Shown here: positions 1 through 8,820 of the stretch, piece by piece | How the letters are laid out: every line of letters begins with the position of its first letter | Position numbering within the stretch: position 1 is the first letter of the stretch | Origin: JBAZYK01 sp964582265 | GTDB lineage: Bacteria; Patescibacteriota; Gracilibacteria; UBA1369 | Length of the DNA: 31,606 bases | Direction: 5' to 3' | Assembly (NCBI GenBank): GCA_964582265.1 | Contig: CAZOQT010000009.1 | Location: 1-31,606 of the forward strand | The notes under the pieces: model-generated | Seen by the model: only the letters and a program-made list of their open reading frames with translations | Databases searched by the model: none | Told to the model about the DNA's origin: nothing | Translations under genes and position numbers: made by a program

Positions 1-484
1 CCACGTTATCGATCCAATCCTGACAGGCTTTGTATCCCAGATCAAGATATTCTTTGGCCTGAAAAGCTGTCTCCAGCATATCTGCATCGCGGGCTATTGT
101 TGCTTCTTTTGAGCTTTTTTTTTCGTATTCCGTAAACAGACGAACGAAAACCTGGTTTAGCTCTTCAGGTAATCTTTCAGATTGTTCTATAAAGGCTTTC
201 ATTTCAGCTTCCTCAATATCTACATAGCGTCTTGCGCCCTTGTGTAGATCGCCAATTCTAGCTTCGGCATTATCATGACGCAGGCAACACATGGTAACTT
301 TTTCCGCATTGGCATTTTCTGCTTTGGCTAAAATATAACCAATAATGGCTGCACGGTGCGCGTGTTCGGCAATAGTATCCGGGTTTTTAACGCCAGCTAA
401 TTTTGTACCGCAATGCTCAAATTTTTTAAGAGTTCCAAGTTCGTGAAGGTATTTGCAGAGATTTTCGTAATTTATTTTTTTCAT
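1..484 (-). CDS. HD-domain 5'-deoxynucleotidase-like hydrolase (YfbR/HDDC2-like), C-terminus cut by window edge
   Basis: An open frame runs from ATG at 484 to the left edge without a stop (161 codons seen). The metal-site pattern of the HD superfamily is complete and spaced as in YfbR: His41 (TIAEHAHRAA), His70-Asp71 (CLRHDNAEARIGD) with Glu74 and Asp79 at +4 and +9 from the His, and Asp133 (ARDADMLE). Family members are metal-dependent hydrolases that dephosphorylate deoxynucleoside 5'-monophosphates, so a cytoplasmic nucleotide-pool role is likely. The gene lies 47 bp downstream of tgt on the same strand, with no terminator visible between them, so it may be the third gene of an rpmE-tgt transcript. 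There is no SD before the ATG. The exact substrate and the C-terminal end cannot be judged. Confidence 0.75.
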   Translation of the reverse strand, partial: MKKINYENLCKYLHELGTLKKFEHCGTKLAGVKNPDTIAEHAHRAAIIGYILAKAENANAEKVTMCCLRHDNAEARIGDLHKGARRYVDIEEAEMKAFIEQSERLPEELNQVFVRLFTEYEKKSSKEATIARDADMLETAFQAKEYLDLGYKACQDWIDNV

Positions 485-531
485 GTTTTTTGGTTATTTA
501 ACTTGGAATTATTGCCTTATTGTAAGTTTTT

Positions 532-1701
532 TTAGGTGTCTGATTTGAAGCGGTCAAAGAAATTTTTCTTGTATTTAACGAATGTTCCTTCCGCAATTTC
601 TTTTCTAATTTCGTGCATCAAGTTTAACAAAAAGTGCAGGTTGTGGATAGTTAGAAGTCGCGCGCCAAGCATTTCGTTTTCCATCATCAGGTGACGAATA
701 TAACTTTTGGAAAATTTTGAACATGCATAACAGGTACAATTTTCAAGTAATGGTGCTGGGTCTTCCTTATATCTGTTGTTTTTTAGGTGTTGGCGTCCTT
801 CGAGATCATAAAAACAAGCGTGACGGGACATGCGCGTAACATGTACGCAGTCGAACATGTCTACACCTCTTTCAATGCCTTCAAAAAGGTCACGTGGGGT
901 ACCCACACCCATTAAGTAGCGGGGTTTGTTTTTTGGATAAAAAGGGTGGATGGTTTCTAAAATGTGATACATGACTTCACGTTCTTCACCTACGCTTAGC
1001 CCCCCAATTGCTATTCCAGGTAAATCTAATTCAGCAGCAAATTTAGCTGATTCAATGCGCAGATCATCATAAATAACACCTTGAATGATAGGAAAAAGTG
1101 CCTGTTTAACAGGGGAGTCTTTTTGAATCTTTTCGTGTTCTTTTTTACATTTCAGGGCCCAGTCATGAGTTCTTTCCATGGCTGTGCGGGCATATTTTTG
1201 GCTGGAGTCGGCAGGAGCGCATTCATCGAAGGCCATTATAATATCTGCACCAAGTGCATGTTCAATTTCCATAACTTTTTCTGGAGTTAGAAAATGCTTA
1301 GAGCCATCCAGATGTGACCTGAATTCCACTCCGTCCTCCTTGATTTTGATTAGACTTTTTGTGCCTTTTTCTGTTTTTTTTCCGCCAAGGGAAAAAACCT
1401 GAAAGCCACCCGAATCCGTTAATATTGGCTTATTGTAAGACATCCATTTATGAAGCCCACCCATTTTGGCAATAAGTTCGTGGCCAGGACGTAAGTACAA
1501 ATGGTAAGTATTTGCCAAAATAATTTCTGCGCCTATTCCATCGCCTAAATTGTTAAGTTCATCCGGACTTAAGGTCTTTACGGTCGCCAAAGTGCCACAC
1601 GGCATAAAGATCGGCGTTTGAATTAACCCATGAGGAGTTTCAAATACTCCGGTGCGAGCAAGGGAGTTGGTGTCCTCATGAGTTACAGTGAATTTGAACA
1701 T
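532..1701 (-). CDS. tgt: Queuine/preQ1 tRNA-ribosyltransferase (TGT)
   Basis: The enzyme swaps guanine-34 of GUN-anticodon tRNAs for a 7-deazaguanine (preQ1 in bacteria). The length (389 aa) is normal. Visible motifs are Asp96 in DSGGFQVFSL (general acid/base), FDECAP, the IIQG loop, GGLSVGE, and Asp284 in DMFDCV (the nucleophile). A zinc site follows as CTCYAC with a later His in LLTIHNLHF. Odd point: the stretch after the nucleophile, usually close to PTRNARNG, reads HVTRMSRHAC, so the catalytic Asp is kept but the next loop is divergent. The gene lies 18 bp downstream of rpmE on the same strand, probably in one transcript. No SD precedes the ATG. Confidence 0.93.
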   Translation of the reverse strand: MFKFTVTHEDTNSLARTGVFETPHGLIQTPIFMPCGTLATVKTLSPDELNNLGDGIGAEIILANTYHLYLRPGHELIAKMGGLHKWMSYNKPILTDSGGFQVFSLGGKKTEKGTKSLIKIKEDGVEFRSHLDGSKHFLTPEKVMEIEHALGADIIMAFDECAPADSSQKYARTAMERTHDWALKCKKEHEKIQKDSPVKQALFPIIQGVIYDDLRIESAKFAAELDLPGIAIGGLSVGEEREVMYHILETIHPFYPKNKPRYLMGVGTPRDLFEGIERGVDMFDCVHVTRMSRHACFYDLEGRQHLKNNRYKEDPAPLLENCTCYACSKFSKSYIRHLMMENEMLGARLLTIHNLHFLLNLMHEIRKEIAEGTFVKYKKNFFDRFKSDT

Positions 1702-1719
1702 GGTCTTGTTGGCCTGTGA

Positions 1720-2037
1720 CTATTTCTTTGCTTTTTTAGCCTTCTTGGCTGTCTTCTTTTTTGGTTCGGAATCTTCTTTTGAAGCTCTTTCTTTTTGTTC
1801 TTCAGCCAATTTAACCTTCTTTTCTTTTAATTCCTGTGTCTTCTTGATCTTAGCCATGAATTTATCTACACGACCTGCTGTATCTACCAATTTTTGCTTA
1901 CCAGTATAGAAAGGATGGCAAGCTGAACAAAGTTCAGTTTTAAGTTCTTTCTTTGTGGAACCAGCAATCATCACGTTTCCGCAAGCGCAGGTAATTTTCA
2001 AATTTTCGAAGTATTGAGGGTGGATTTTGGCTTTCAT
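1720..2037 (-). CDS. rpmE: 50S ribosomal protein L31 (bL31) with a long basic C-terminal extension
   Basis: bL31 sits at the central protuberance and bridges to the 30S subunit. The N-terminal part is typical: KIHPQYFENLKITCACGN, then TELCSACHPFYTGKQK. The four cysteines indicate the zinc-binding form rather than the Cys-free paralogue induced by zinc starvation. The usual length is about 70 residues. This protein has 105, because about 35 residues of Lys/Glu/Ala-rich sequence follow, ending in KKTAKKAKKAKK. The extension is probably disordered and RNA-binding. A good promoter lies 40-75 bp upstream, so the gene need not depend on gyrA transcription. Confidence 0.95.
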   Translation of the reverse strand: MKAKIHPQYFENLKITCACGNVMIAGSTKKELKTELCSACHPFYTGKQKLVDTAGRVDKFMAKIKKTQELKEKKVKLAEEQKERASKEDSEPKKKTAKKAKKAKK

Positions 2038-2085
2038 TGTATAAAATTAAGACTAATTAAATTATTTTTGGAAAAAAGCTCATGC

Positions 2086-2114
2086 ACTATACTTTAATTT
2101 TTTGGGTGACGCAA
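2086..2114 (-). promoter_or_regulatory. Sigma-70-like promoter of rpmE-tgt
   Basis: On the minus strand, TTGCGT (2114-2109) and TATAGT (2091-2086) are separated by 17 bp. Transcription would start near 2079, giving a leader of about 40 nt before the rpmE ATG at 2037. It lies in the 85-bp gap between the gyrA stop and rpmE. Confidence 0.6.
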
Positions 2115-2122
2115 GCTAATTT

Positions 2123-4702
2123 CTAAGCTTTTGGGGTTAGTAATTCAGGTTGATTGTCATTGACAGGTACTGGTTCATCCGATGTGTCGTCGTTTTCAAT
2201 TACGCTGGTAGAAGCCACCGTATCGTTTTCATTCATGCGCATAAGATAAACGCCCTGAGTAGCTCTGCCTTGAGATGGAATGCTCTTAAGGTTTAAGCGA
2301 ATAATTTGGCCCTGCTTAGAAACGATGATTAGATCTCCTTTTGAATTTTCATCAATCACTTTGGCACCAACAATCTTACCTGTTTTAGCTGTAACGTTAG
2401 CTGTTTTTACACCTGTTCCTCCACGAGTCTGGATGCGGTAATCCGCTACACCGGTGCATTTGCCTAGGCCGTTTTCCATAATTACCAATAGTTCAGCATG
2501 TTCAATGCTTTTAGCTTTAATCACATCCATATCTACTACTTCATCATCATCTTTGATTCGGATACCGCGGACACCCATGGAAGCGCGACCTGTAGCGTTA
2601 ACATCCTCTTCTTTAAAGCGAATAGATTTGCCGTTTTTGTTCACGATGATAATTTCGTCACCTTTGCTAACTTCTCTGATCCATTCCAAATAGTCGCCGT
2701 CGCGAAGTTTTATTGCGATAAGGCCGCTCTTACGAACGTTCTTGAAGTCTGCAATTGCAGTTTTCTTTACAGTACCTTTGCTTGTAGCCATAAAGAGGTG
2801 TTCTCCAATTAAGTGTTCACCTGTTGGCAAAATTGCAGTTACATATTCTTTGTCTTGAAGTTGTAGCAAGTTAACAATTGCTTGTCCTTTTGCAACTCTA
2901 GATGCCAATGGAACTTCGTAAACAGGCAAGCGGAATACACGTCCAAGATTGGTAAAAAACATAATTTCATCATGATTCATGGCTGGGCGAAGAATCTTGA
3001 TTTCATCTTCTTCTTTGGTCGTTGCTCCTAAAATGCCTTTACCTCCTCGGTGTTGAGCGCGGAAAGTTGATGGAGGCATTCTCTTTATGTAGTTTTCACG
3101 AGTAAGCATTACAATCATTGGCTCATTTGGGATGGTGTCCTTTAAGCCAATTTGGCCAAGTGCTTGTGGGTGAATCTCGGTGCGACGTTCATCAGCATAT
3201 TTTTCTTTTATTTCGGCTAGTTCACTTTTGATAATTTTTTGAATCTTTTTTGGATCTTTCAAAATTGATTCAAGTTCTGCAATTAAAGCCAATTTTTCCT
3301 TATATTCATCTTCAATTTTTTGTCTTTCCAAACCTGCCAAAGTTTGGAGTCTCATTTCCAAGATGGCTTTTGTTTGTAGGTCGCTGAGTTTGAATTTCTT
3401 CATTAATGCAGCATGTGCTTCTTCTTTTGTAGCTGATTTGCGAATTGTTTCAATAATTGCGTCAATGTTATCTAGTGCAATCTTTAAACCTTCCAAGATA
3501 TGAAGTCTTTCTTGTGCAATTCTGAGTTCATATTTAGTACGATTTGTAATTACTTCTTTGCGGTGAATAATGAAATATTCCAAGATCTGTTTAAGGTCTA
3601 AAAGTCTTGGTTGTAAGCCTTCAACAAGCGCAATCATATTCAAATTGAAAGTTGATTGCATTGGTGTCAGCTTAAAGAGCTGATTTAAGATCTTTTTTGG
3701 GTAAGCATCTTTTTTTAGTTCTATCACAACGCGAATACCTTCACGATTTGATTCATCACGGACATCGGTAATACCAATGATCTTTTTATCTCTTACAAGT
3801 TCGGCAATTTTTGTAACCAGGTTGGCTTTATTTACCTGATAAGGAATTTCGTGAATTAAAATTTCGTAACGACCACCTTTCTTTTCTTCAATTGAAGTCT
3901 TTGCACGCATTACAATACCACCGCGTCCTGTTAAATAAGCGTTTTTAATCGCGTTGATGTCATAAATCATGCCTCCGGTAGGGAAGTCAGGTCCCTTAAT
4001 AAACTGCATTAAATCTTCTACGGTTGATTCTGGATTTTCGATTAAATGAACAAGCCCATCAATCACTTCTCCCAAATTGTGTGGAGGAATTGATGTGGCC
4101 ATACCAACAGCAATACCTTGTGAGCCGTTAAGCAAAAGTTGAGGCACTTTGGTAGGCAGAACAACCGGTTCTTTTAAACGACCATCATAGTTTGGAGCCC
4201 ATGGAATTGTTTCTTTTTCTATGTCAGCAAGCATTTCTTCAGTGATTTTTTCCATTTTGGCTTCGGTATAACGCATCGCCGCTGCGCTATCTCCATCAAT
4301 AGAACCAAAGTTTCCCTGACCCCGAACTAGCGTATAACGAAGCGCGAATTCCTGTGCCATTCTCACCATAGATTCATAAACAGGAGCGTCACCGTGAGGA
4401 TGATATTTACCAAGTACATCACCAACTACGGTTGCGGACTTACGGAATGAAGATGTAGAACGCAGACCAATATCATGCATGGCAAATAAAATGCGTCTAT
4501 GTACCGGCTTTAAGCCATCTCTTACAGCTGGCAAAGCACGAGAAACAATTACGCTCATGGCGTAATCCAGGTAAGAGGTTTGCATTTCGTCAGAAATGTT
4601 TTTCAAGGTGTGATCAGAAAACATTTCTCCCTCATTCTTGGGATTTTGATCTTCTTGTCCTGAATTTTCTGCCTGAGGGTTTGTTTGTTTATTATCTGCC
4701 AT
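2123..4702 (-). CDS. gyrA: DNA gyrase subunit A
   Basis: GyrA cuts and rejoins DNA in the A2B2 gyrase that introduces negative supercoils. At 859 aa it is full length. The catalytic tyrosine is Tyr145 in AAAMRYTEAKM (E. coli Tyr122). The C-terminal beta-pinwheel carries a GyrA box, QHRGGKG, at about residue 550, which supports gyrase rather than topoisomerase IV ParC. The quinolone-resistance region reads KYHPHGDAPVYESMVRMAQ: the position of E. coli Ser83 is Ala106 and that of Asp87 is Glu110. About 35 polar residues precede the conserved core. gyrB is in this window about 6 kb away on the other strand, so the two are not co-transcribed. No SD is seen. Confidence 0.97.
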   Translation of the reverse strand: MADNKQTNPQAENSGQEDQNPKNEGEMFSDHTLKNISDEMQTSYLDYAMSVIVSRALPAVRDGLKPVHRRILFAMHDIGLRSTSSFRKSATVVGDVLGKYHPHGDAPVYESMVRMAQEFALRYTLVRGQGNFGSIDGDSAAAMRYTEAKMEKITEEMLADIEKETIPWAPNYDGRLKEPVVLPTKVPQLLLNGSQGIAVGMATSIPPHNLGEVIDGLVHLIENPESTVEDLMQFIKGPDFPTGGMIYDINAIKNAYLTGRGGIVMRAKTSIEEKKGGRYEILIHEIPYQVNKANLVTKIAELVRDKKIIGITDVRDESNREGIRVVIELKKDAYPKKILNQLFKLTPMQSTFNLNMIALVEGLQPRLLDLKQILEYFIIHRKEVITNRTKYELRIAQERLHILEGLKIALDNIDAIIETIRKSATKEEAHAALMKKFKLSDLQTKAILEMRLQTLAGLERQKIEDEYKEKLALIAELESILKDPKKIQKIIKSELAEIKEKYADERRTEIHPQALGQIGLKDTIPNEPMIVMLTRENYIKRMPPSTFRAQHRGGKGILGATTKEEDEIKILRPAMNHDEIMFFTNLGRVFRLPVYEVPLASRVAKGQAIVNLLQLQDKEYVTAILPTGEHLIGEHLFMATSKGTVKKTAIADFKNVRKSGLIAIKLRDGDYLEWIREVSKGDEIIIVNKNGKSIRFKEEDVNATGRASMGVRGIRIKDDDEVVDMDVIKAKSIEHAELLVIMENGLGKCTGVADYRIQTRGGTGVKTANVTAKTGKIVGAKVIDENSKGDLIIVSKQGQIIRLNLKSIPSQGRATQGVYLMRMNENDTVASTSVIENDDTSDEPVPVNDNQPELLTPKA

Positions 4703-4824
4703 AAATCTTCATTTGATAAGTGATCTTTTGTTGTAAAAACAGCCGTTTTTGGGCTGGCCTGCGTTAATTTAGCATATTTTTGGAAAAAATACAGTATTAT
4801 TGGTGTTTTTTAGCTTTTATGAGG

Positions 4825-4853
4825 TTGAAGAAAATGGCTTTTTTTGGTATACT
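4825..4853 (+). promoter_or_regulatory. Promoter of the VirB4-like gene
   Basis: TTGAAG (4825-4830) and TATACT (4848-4853) are 17 bp apart, with expected initiation near 4860. The promoter lies inside the longest possible reading frame (TTG at 4800), so the ATG at 4881 is the better start. Confidence 0.65.
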
Positions 4854-4880
4854 AATAAGAATTTTAGTATTTCTAAAGAT

Positions 4881-6968
4881 ATGGCAGAGGATAAACTTAT
4901 AGTCACAGATCCAACTCAAGCGGCAACGTCTTCAAATAATGTTGTGCCTGAAAACAGCTTAAAGCCTGTTAGCGAAGCGCCAAAAAAGCATGATCTTTTT
5001 GCGGAATTTAAAAAGAACTGGATTGAACCTGTTTTTAACAAAGCAAAGAAAGCAGCTAATAATACCCAGGCGGCTTTGGAAAAGAACAAAACTGCAGGAG
5101 CTTCTGATTCTTTACAAAACAATACGGGAAGTAGTTTAGCAGTTGATGTTCCAAAAGGTGGGGAAACTACTCAAACTAAGAAAGAAATGGATAAAGCTTC
5201 AGCATTGGAGCGTCAAAAAATGCTTGATGCGGAAAAGATTTACCAGGAAGGTATTTCCACCATTCGTGATTTGATATCTCCTTCTTCCATGGAGATTCGT
5301 TACGATTTAATTCGTGTTGAAGGTTTTTACGCCCAGACATTTTTTGTTTATGCTTACCCACGTTATTTGGATACAAATTGGCTATCTCCAATTGTAAATT
5401 TTGACGTGACAATGGATGTGGCACAGTTTATCTATCCGATAGATTCTGCTGCGATTATGTCTATTTTAAAGAAAAAAGTAGCCCAGATGCAGTCGGCTAT
5501 GCATATAGCTCAGGAAAAGGGCATGGTGCGTGATCCTGCGCTGGAAACGGCTTTGGAAGATGCGGAAGAATTGCGTACTCAAATTCAACGTGGACAAGAA
5601 AAGTTTTTCCAATTCGCATTATATTTTACTATCTATTCAGACGACGAGAAAAAATTAGCCAAGATTTCTAAACAGCTGGAAAGTTTATTGGGAGGCAAGC
5701 TTATTCTTACCAAAAAAGCTGAACTGCAAACAGAACATGGTCTTAATTCCTGTTTGCCAATGTGTTTGGATGAACTTGAGGTCACCAGAAACATGAATAC
5801 TTCACCTTTATCTTCTACTTTCCCATTTAGCTCTGCGGATTTAACGTCTAATGATGGTATTTTGTATGGTTTAAATCGCCATAATGATAGTTTGATTATT
5901 TTTGACCGGTTTTCATTGGAAAATGCGAATTCGGTTGTTTTTGCCAAGTCTGGTGCGGGGAAATCCTATGCTGTTAAACTGGAAGTTTTAAGATCTTTAA
6001 TGGTAGGCACAGATGTGATTATTATTGATCCGGAAAATGAATACGAAGCTCTTGCGCAGACTGTTGGAGGATCATATTTACGCGTGTCGCTTACTTCTGA
6101 TCGTCGTATTAATCCATTTGATTTGCCAGCACCAATAAGAGACGAAGAGTTGCAGCCTGGAGATTTGTTGCGTTCAAATATCATCAATTTACATGGGTTA
6201 CTTAAAATTATGTTGGGGGGGGTTACTCCTTCAGAAGAAGGAATTTTGGATAAAGCTTTGAATGATGTTTATGCTGTTAAAGGAATTACAATGGATATTG
6301 TTGATCCTTCACAGCTGGTTCCACCAACCATGGAAGATCTTTTTGATATTTTAAATACAATGGAAGGAGGACAAAGTTTGGCTCAACGTCTTCAAAAGTT
6401 TACATCTGGTACTTATGCAGGGATCTTTAATAAGCCAACTAACATTGATATGAACAGTGGCCTGATGGTCTTTAGTATAAGGGATTTGGAAGAATCTCTC
6501 CGTCCTATTGCCATGTATATAATTTTGAATTACATCTGGAATCGCGTTCGAAGCGAGCTTAAAAAGCGTTTGTTGGTTATTGATGAAGCCTGGACTTTAA
6601 TGCAGTATGAGGATTCTGGTAAATTTTTATATGGACTCGTGAAACGAGCGCGCAAATATTATCTTGGCATTACTACAATTACACAGGATGTGGAAGACTT
6701 TGTGAAAAGTCCTTTTGGTAAGCCGGTTATTACAAACTCATCTTTGCAGTTACTACTTAAGCAGGCGCCATCTGCAATTGAAATTCTTGGTAAAGTTTTC
6801 AATTTGACCGAAGGGGAAAAGTACATGCTTTTAAATAGTGGAGTGGGGCAGGGGCTTTTCTTTGCCGGTCTTCGCCATGTGGCTATACAGATTATTGCTT
6901 CTTATACAGAGGATAAGATAGTCACTACTAATCCAGAAGAAATTTTGCAAAAACAACAGCAGGTCTAG
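4881..6968 (+). CDS. virB4: VirB4/TraC-like type IV secretion ATPase
   Basis: VirB4-family ATPases power assembly of, and transport through, type IV secretion and conjugation machines at the inner membrane. This protein (695 aa from ATG 4881) has a polar, Lys-rich N-terminal segment of about 110 residues, then a VirB4-like N-terminal domain. The P-loop domain has Walker A AKSGAGKSY (Lys361, Ser362) and Walker B LLVIDEAW (Asp568-Glu569). The next segment, TTITQDVEDF, fits the TraG/VirB4 fold. A frame extension to TTG 4800 would cross the promoter, so the shorter start is preferred. No other secretion gene is next to it: gyrA is upstream and divergent, and a protease gene converges 4 bp downstream. 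Its partner proteins, if any, lie elsewhere. It could serve DNA uptake, a pilus or conjugation. Confidence 0.85.
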   Translation: MAEDKLIVTDPTQAATSSNNVVPENSLKPVSEAPKKHDLFAEFKKNWIEPVFNKAKKAANNTQAALEKNKTAGASDSLQNNTGSSLAVDVPKGGETTQTKKEMDKASALERQKMLDAEKIYQEGISTIRDLISPSSMEIRYDLIRVEGFYAQTFFVYAYPRYLDTNWLSPIVNFDVTMDVAQFIYPIDSAAIMSILKKKVAQMQSAMHIAQEKGMVRDPALETALEDAEELRTQIQRGQEKFFQFALYFTIYSDDEKKLAKISKQLESLLGGKLILTKKAELQTEHGLNSCLPMCLDELEVTRNMNTSPLSSTFPFSSADLTSNDGILYGLNRHNDSLIIFDRFSLENANSVVFAKSGAGKSYAVKLEVLRSLMVGTDVIIIDPENEYEALAQTVGGSYLRVSLTSDRRINPFDLPAPIRDEELQPGDLLRSNIINLHGLLKIMLGGVTPSEEGILDKALNDVYAVKGITMDIVDPSQLVPPTMEDLFDILNTMEGGQSLAQRLQKFTSGTYAGIFNKPTNIDMNSGLMVFSIRDLEESLRPIAMYIILNYIWNRVRSELKKRLLVIDEAWTLMQYEDSGKFLYGLVKRARKYYLGITTITQDVEDFVKSPFGKPVITNSSLQLLLKQAPSAIEILGKVFNLTEGEKYMLLNSGVGQGLFFAGLRHVAIQIIASYTEDKIVTTNPEEILQKQQQV

Positions 6969-6972
6969 TCTT

Positions 6973-8751
6973 TTATCTGTTTGCCAGTTCGCTGATAGCG
7001 CGATTTAGTTGAACATCAATGTTTTGAGTCAGGTTTTCTTTTGTGTTTTCAACTAAAATATCTGGAATAAGTCCAAAACCATGGACGTCTCTTTGAAGCG
7101 GGGTAAGCCAATGTGCGATGCTGATTTTTAATGTGGAAGTATCTGCATAATTGTAAATTTCTTGCACACTACCTTTGCCATAACTTTTTGTTCCAATCAG
7201 TTTTGCAAGCTTGTAATCCTGGAGAGCACCCGCAAAAATTTCTGCGGCGGAGGCAGTGCTTTCATCAATTAAAACTACAGTTGGATATTTAGCCAACTCA
7301 CCTTTTTGTGTAGAGTTATATTTTTGCAGTTCATTTTGAGCCGTTTTGGTAAAAGTAACTGGTTTTCCCTCGGCTATAAAATGTCCGGAAATTTCTATGG
7401 CTGAATCCAGGTAACCGCCTGGATTACCACGTAGATCAATAATAAAGCCTTTAGGGTTGCTGGAGGATAAAGTATTTACAGCATTGGTGAATTCCTGGTG
7501 AGTTGAGTTAAGAAATTGCTGAATTTTGATATAGGCAATGTTGGTATTTACGATTTTGCTACTTACGGAGGTTAGATTGATTTTGGCTCTAATAATGTCA
7601 AAGTCATAGGTTTGACCATTCCTGTTTATTGTAAGGTGAACGCTGGTGCCTTTTGGTCCTTTTATTAAATTTAGAACACTTTCAAGAGTAAGTTTGTCTA
7701 TGGCTTGGTTGTTTATTTTTATGATTTCATCTCCAGATTTTAGGCCAGCTTTTTCAGCAGGTGAATCTGTGAAAGGGTTTAGAATCACTATTTTATTATC
7801 AACCACGTCAAGTGAGGTTCCTATGCCTTCAAATTCTCCCTGTAAAAAGTTGGTTAACTCTTTTGCTTTAAGTGGCTCCTGAAAGGTTGTGAATTTGTCT
7901 CCTAGTTTATCGACAAGTCCTGTTATAGCGCCGTAAATTAAGTCATCTTTTTGGAGTTCGTTTTTGTAATAAAAATCGGTGTTTGCCTTTTTCCAAACAT
8001 CTAACAAAATTGAAAACTTGGGATTATTTAAGAGATCAGATGTTACCTCGTCTATTCCTTCAATAGGGGAGGGTTGCATTGTAATGGTTAGTGATGCGCC
8101 TTTATCTTCAATAGTTCTGGTAAGCCGAGATTGATAAATGATCTCTGCGGCTTCTGCGCGAGTTATGATTTTTTCTGGATAAAATTGATTAGGGTTTTTG
8201 GAAGAAATTATGCCATTATCTTTTGCTGCTTTTGCTAAATAGCTGTACCAAGCATCATTTTTAACATCATCAAACAAATCTTCCTGTTTTATATTTGTGT
8301 AAAATGGGGTTGGAATGCCTTCAATCCCAAAAGCCATTTTAATAGCTTCAATTTTGGTTAAACGACTCTTTGGAAGCAGTTTTTGGTTAGATTTGCTATA
8401 GCGAATCACTCCCAGTTCCAGGGCTTTTTGAACATACGGCGCGAACCAGCTGTTTGCGGGGACATCCTTAAAGTCGCTTTTAACTGGTTTATTGCTTGGC
8501 TTATATCCTAAATCACTAAAAGCTAATTTTAAAAATTCGATTTTGTTTATGTATGAATCTGGTTTAAATGTCCCGTCACCATAACCTTGAATAATATTCT
8601 CGTCAGCAAGAGTTTTAATTGCTTCATATTGAGGGTGTTCCGCCGGAACATCGCTAAAGAAAGCCAATGATAGATTTGGCAAGGTGCTGAGTGTCAAAAT
8701 AAATAGACTAATTATGATTACTTTCACGTAGCTGCTTTGTGGATTTTTCAT
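6973..8751 (-). CDS. Secreted S41 (C-terminal processing) peptidase with three N-terminal SLH domains
   Basis: Starting at ATG 8751 (592 aa), the protein opens with a signal peptide (KVIIISLFILTLSTLPNLSLA). Three S-layer homology repeats follow: FFSDVPAEHPQYEAI..GYGDGTFKP, DFKDVPANSWFAPY and LFDDVKNDAWYSYL, spanning residues 31-210. Next come the helical S41 lead-in, a PDZ domain (GIGTSLDVVDNKIVILNPF onward) and the protease core. The Ser-Lys dyad is clear: Ser501 in STASAAEIFAGAL and Lys526 in SYGKGSVQE, with IIDLRGNPGG upstream. CtpA-type proteases trim or degrade exported proteins; SLH repeats normally bind cell-wall polymers, so this one is probably anchored outside the cell. The frame can be extended 21 codons to 8814, but that region holds the likely promoter and spoils the signal peptide. 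It converges with the VirB4-like gene. Confidence 0.9.
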   Translation of the reverse strand: MKNPQSSYVKVIIISLFILTLSTLPNLSLAFFSDVPAEHPQYEAIKTLADENIIQGYGDGTFKPDSYINKIEFLKLAFSDLGYKPSNKPVKSDFKDVPANSWFAPYVQKALELGVIRYSKSNQKLLPKSRLTKIEAIKMAFGIEGIPTPFYTNIKQEDLFDDVKNDAWYSYLAKAAKDNGIISSKNPNQFYPEKIITRAEAAEIIYQSRLTRTIEDKGASLTITMQPSPIEGIDEVTSDLLNNPKFSILLDVWKKANTDFYYKNELQKDDLIYGAITGLVDKLGDKFTTFQEPLKAKELTNFLQGEFEGIGTSLDVVDNKIVILNPFTDSPAEKAGLKSGDEIIKINNQAIDKLTLESVLNLIKGPKGTSVHLTINRNGQTYDFDIIRAKINLTSVSSKIVNTNIAYIKIQQFLNSTHQEFTNAVNTLSSSNPKGFIIDLRGNPGGYLDSAIEISGHFIAEGKPVTFTKTAQNELQKYNSTQKGELAKYPTVVLIDESTASAAEIFAGALQDYKLAKLIGTKSYGKGSVQEIYNYADTSTLKISIAHWLTPLQRDVHGFGLIPDILVENTKENLTQNIDVQLNRAISELANR

Positions 8752-8782
8752 ATGCAAAATTTTAAAAAGCTGATCGGGGTGA

Positions 8783-8788
8783 TTATAG
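8783..8788 (-). promoter_or_regulatory. Candidate -10 box of the SLH-S41 protease gene
   Basis: A perfect TATAAT reads on the minus strand at 8788-8783, about 32 bp upstream of the ATG at 8751. No convincing -35 is visible at the right distance. It supports the shorter start, since transcripts from it could not contain the 8814 codon. Confidence 0.4.
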
Positions 8789-8820
8789 AGTATAAATGGC
8801 TTAAGCCAGCCCAATTTGGA

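Noticed and set aside
4740..4756. Small hairpin CAGCC-GTTTTTG-GGCTG between gyrA and the VirB4-like gene
   Set aside because: It has five pairs, no T-run on either side and no clear relation to a promoter; chance is likely.
4800..4880. 27-codon N-terminal extension of the VirB4-like protein
   Set aside because: The stretch contains the -35 and -10 boxes of the gene's own promoter and begins at a TTG.
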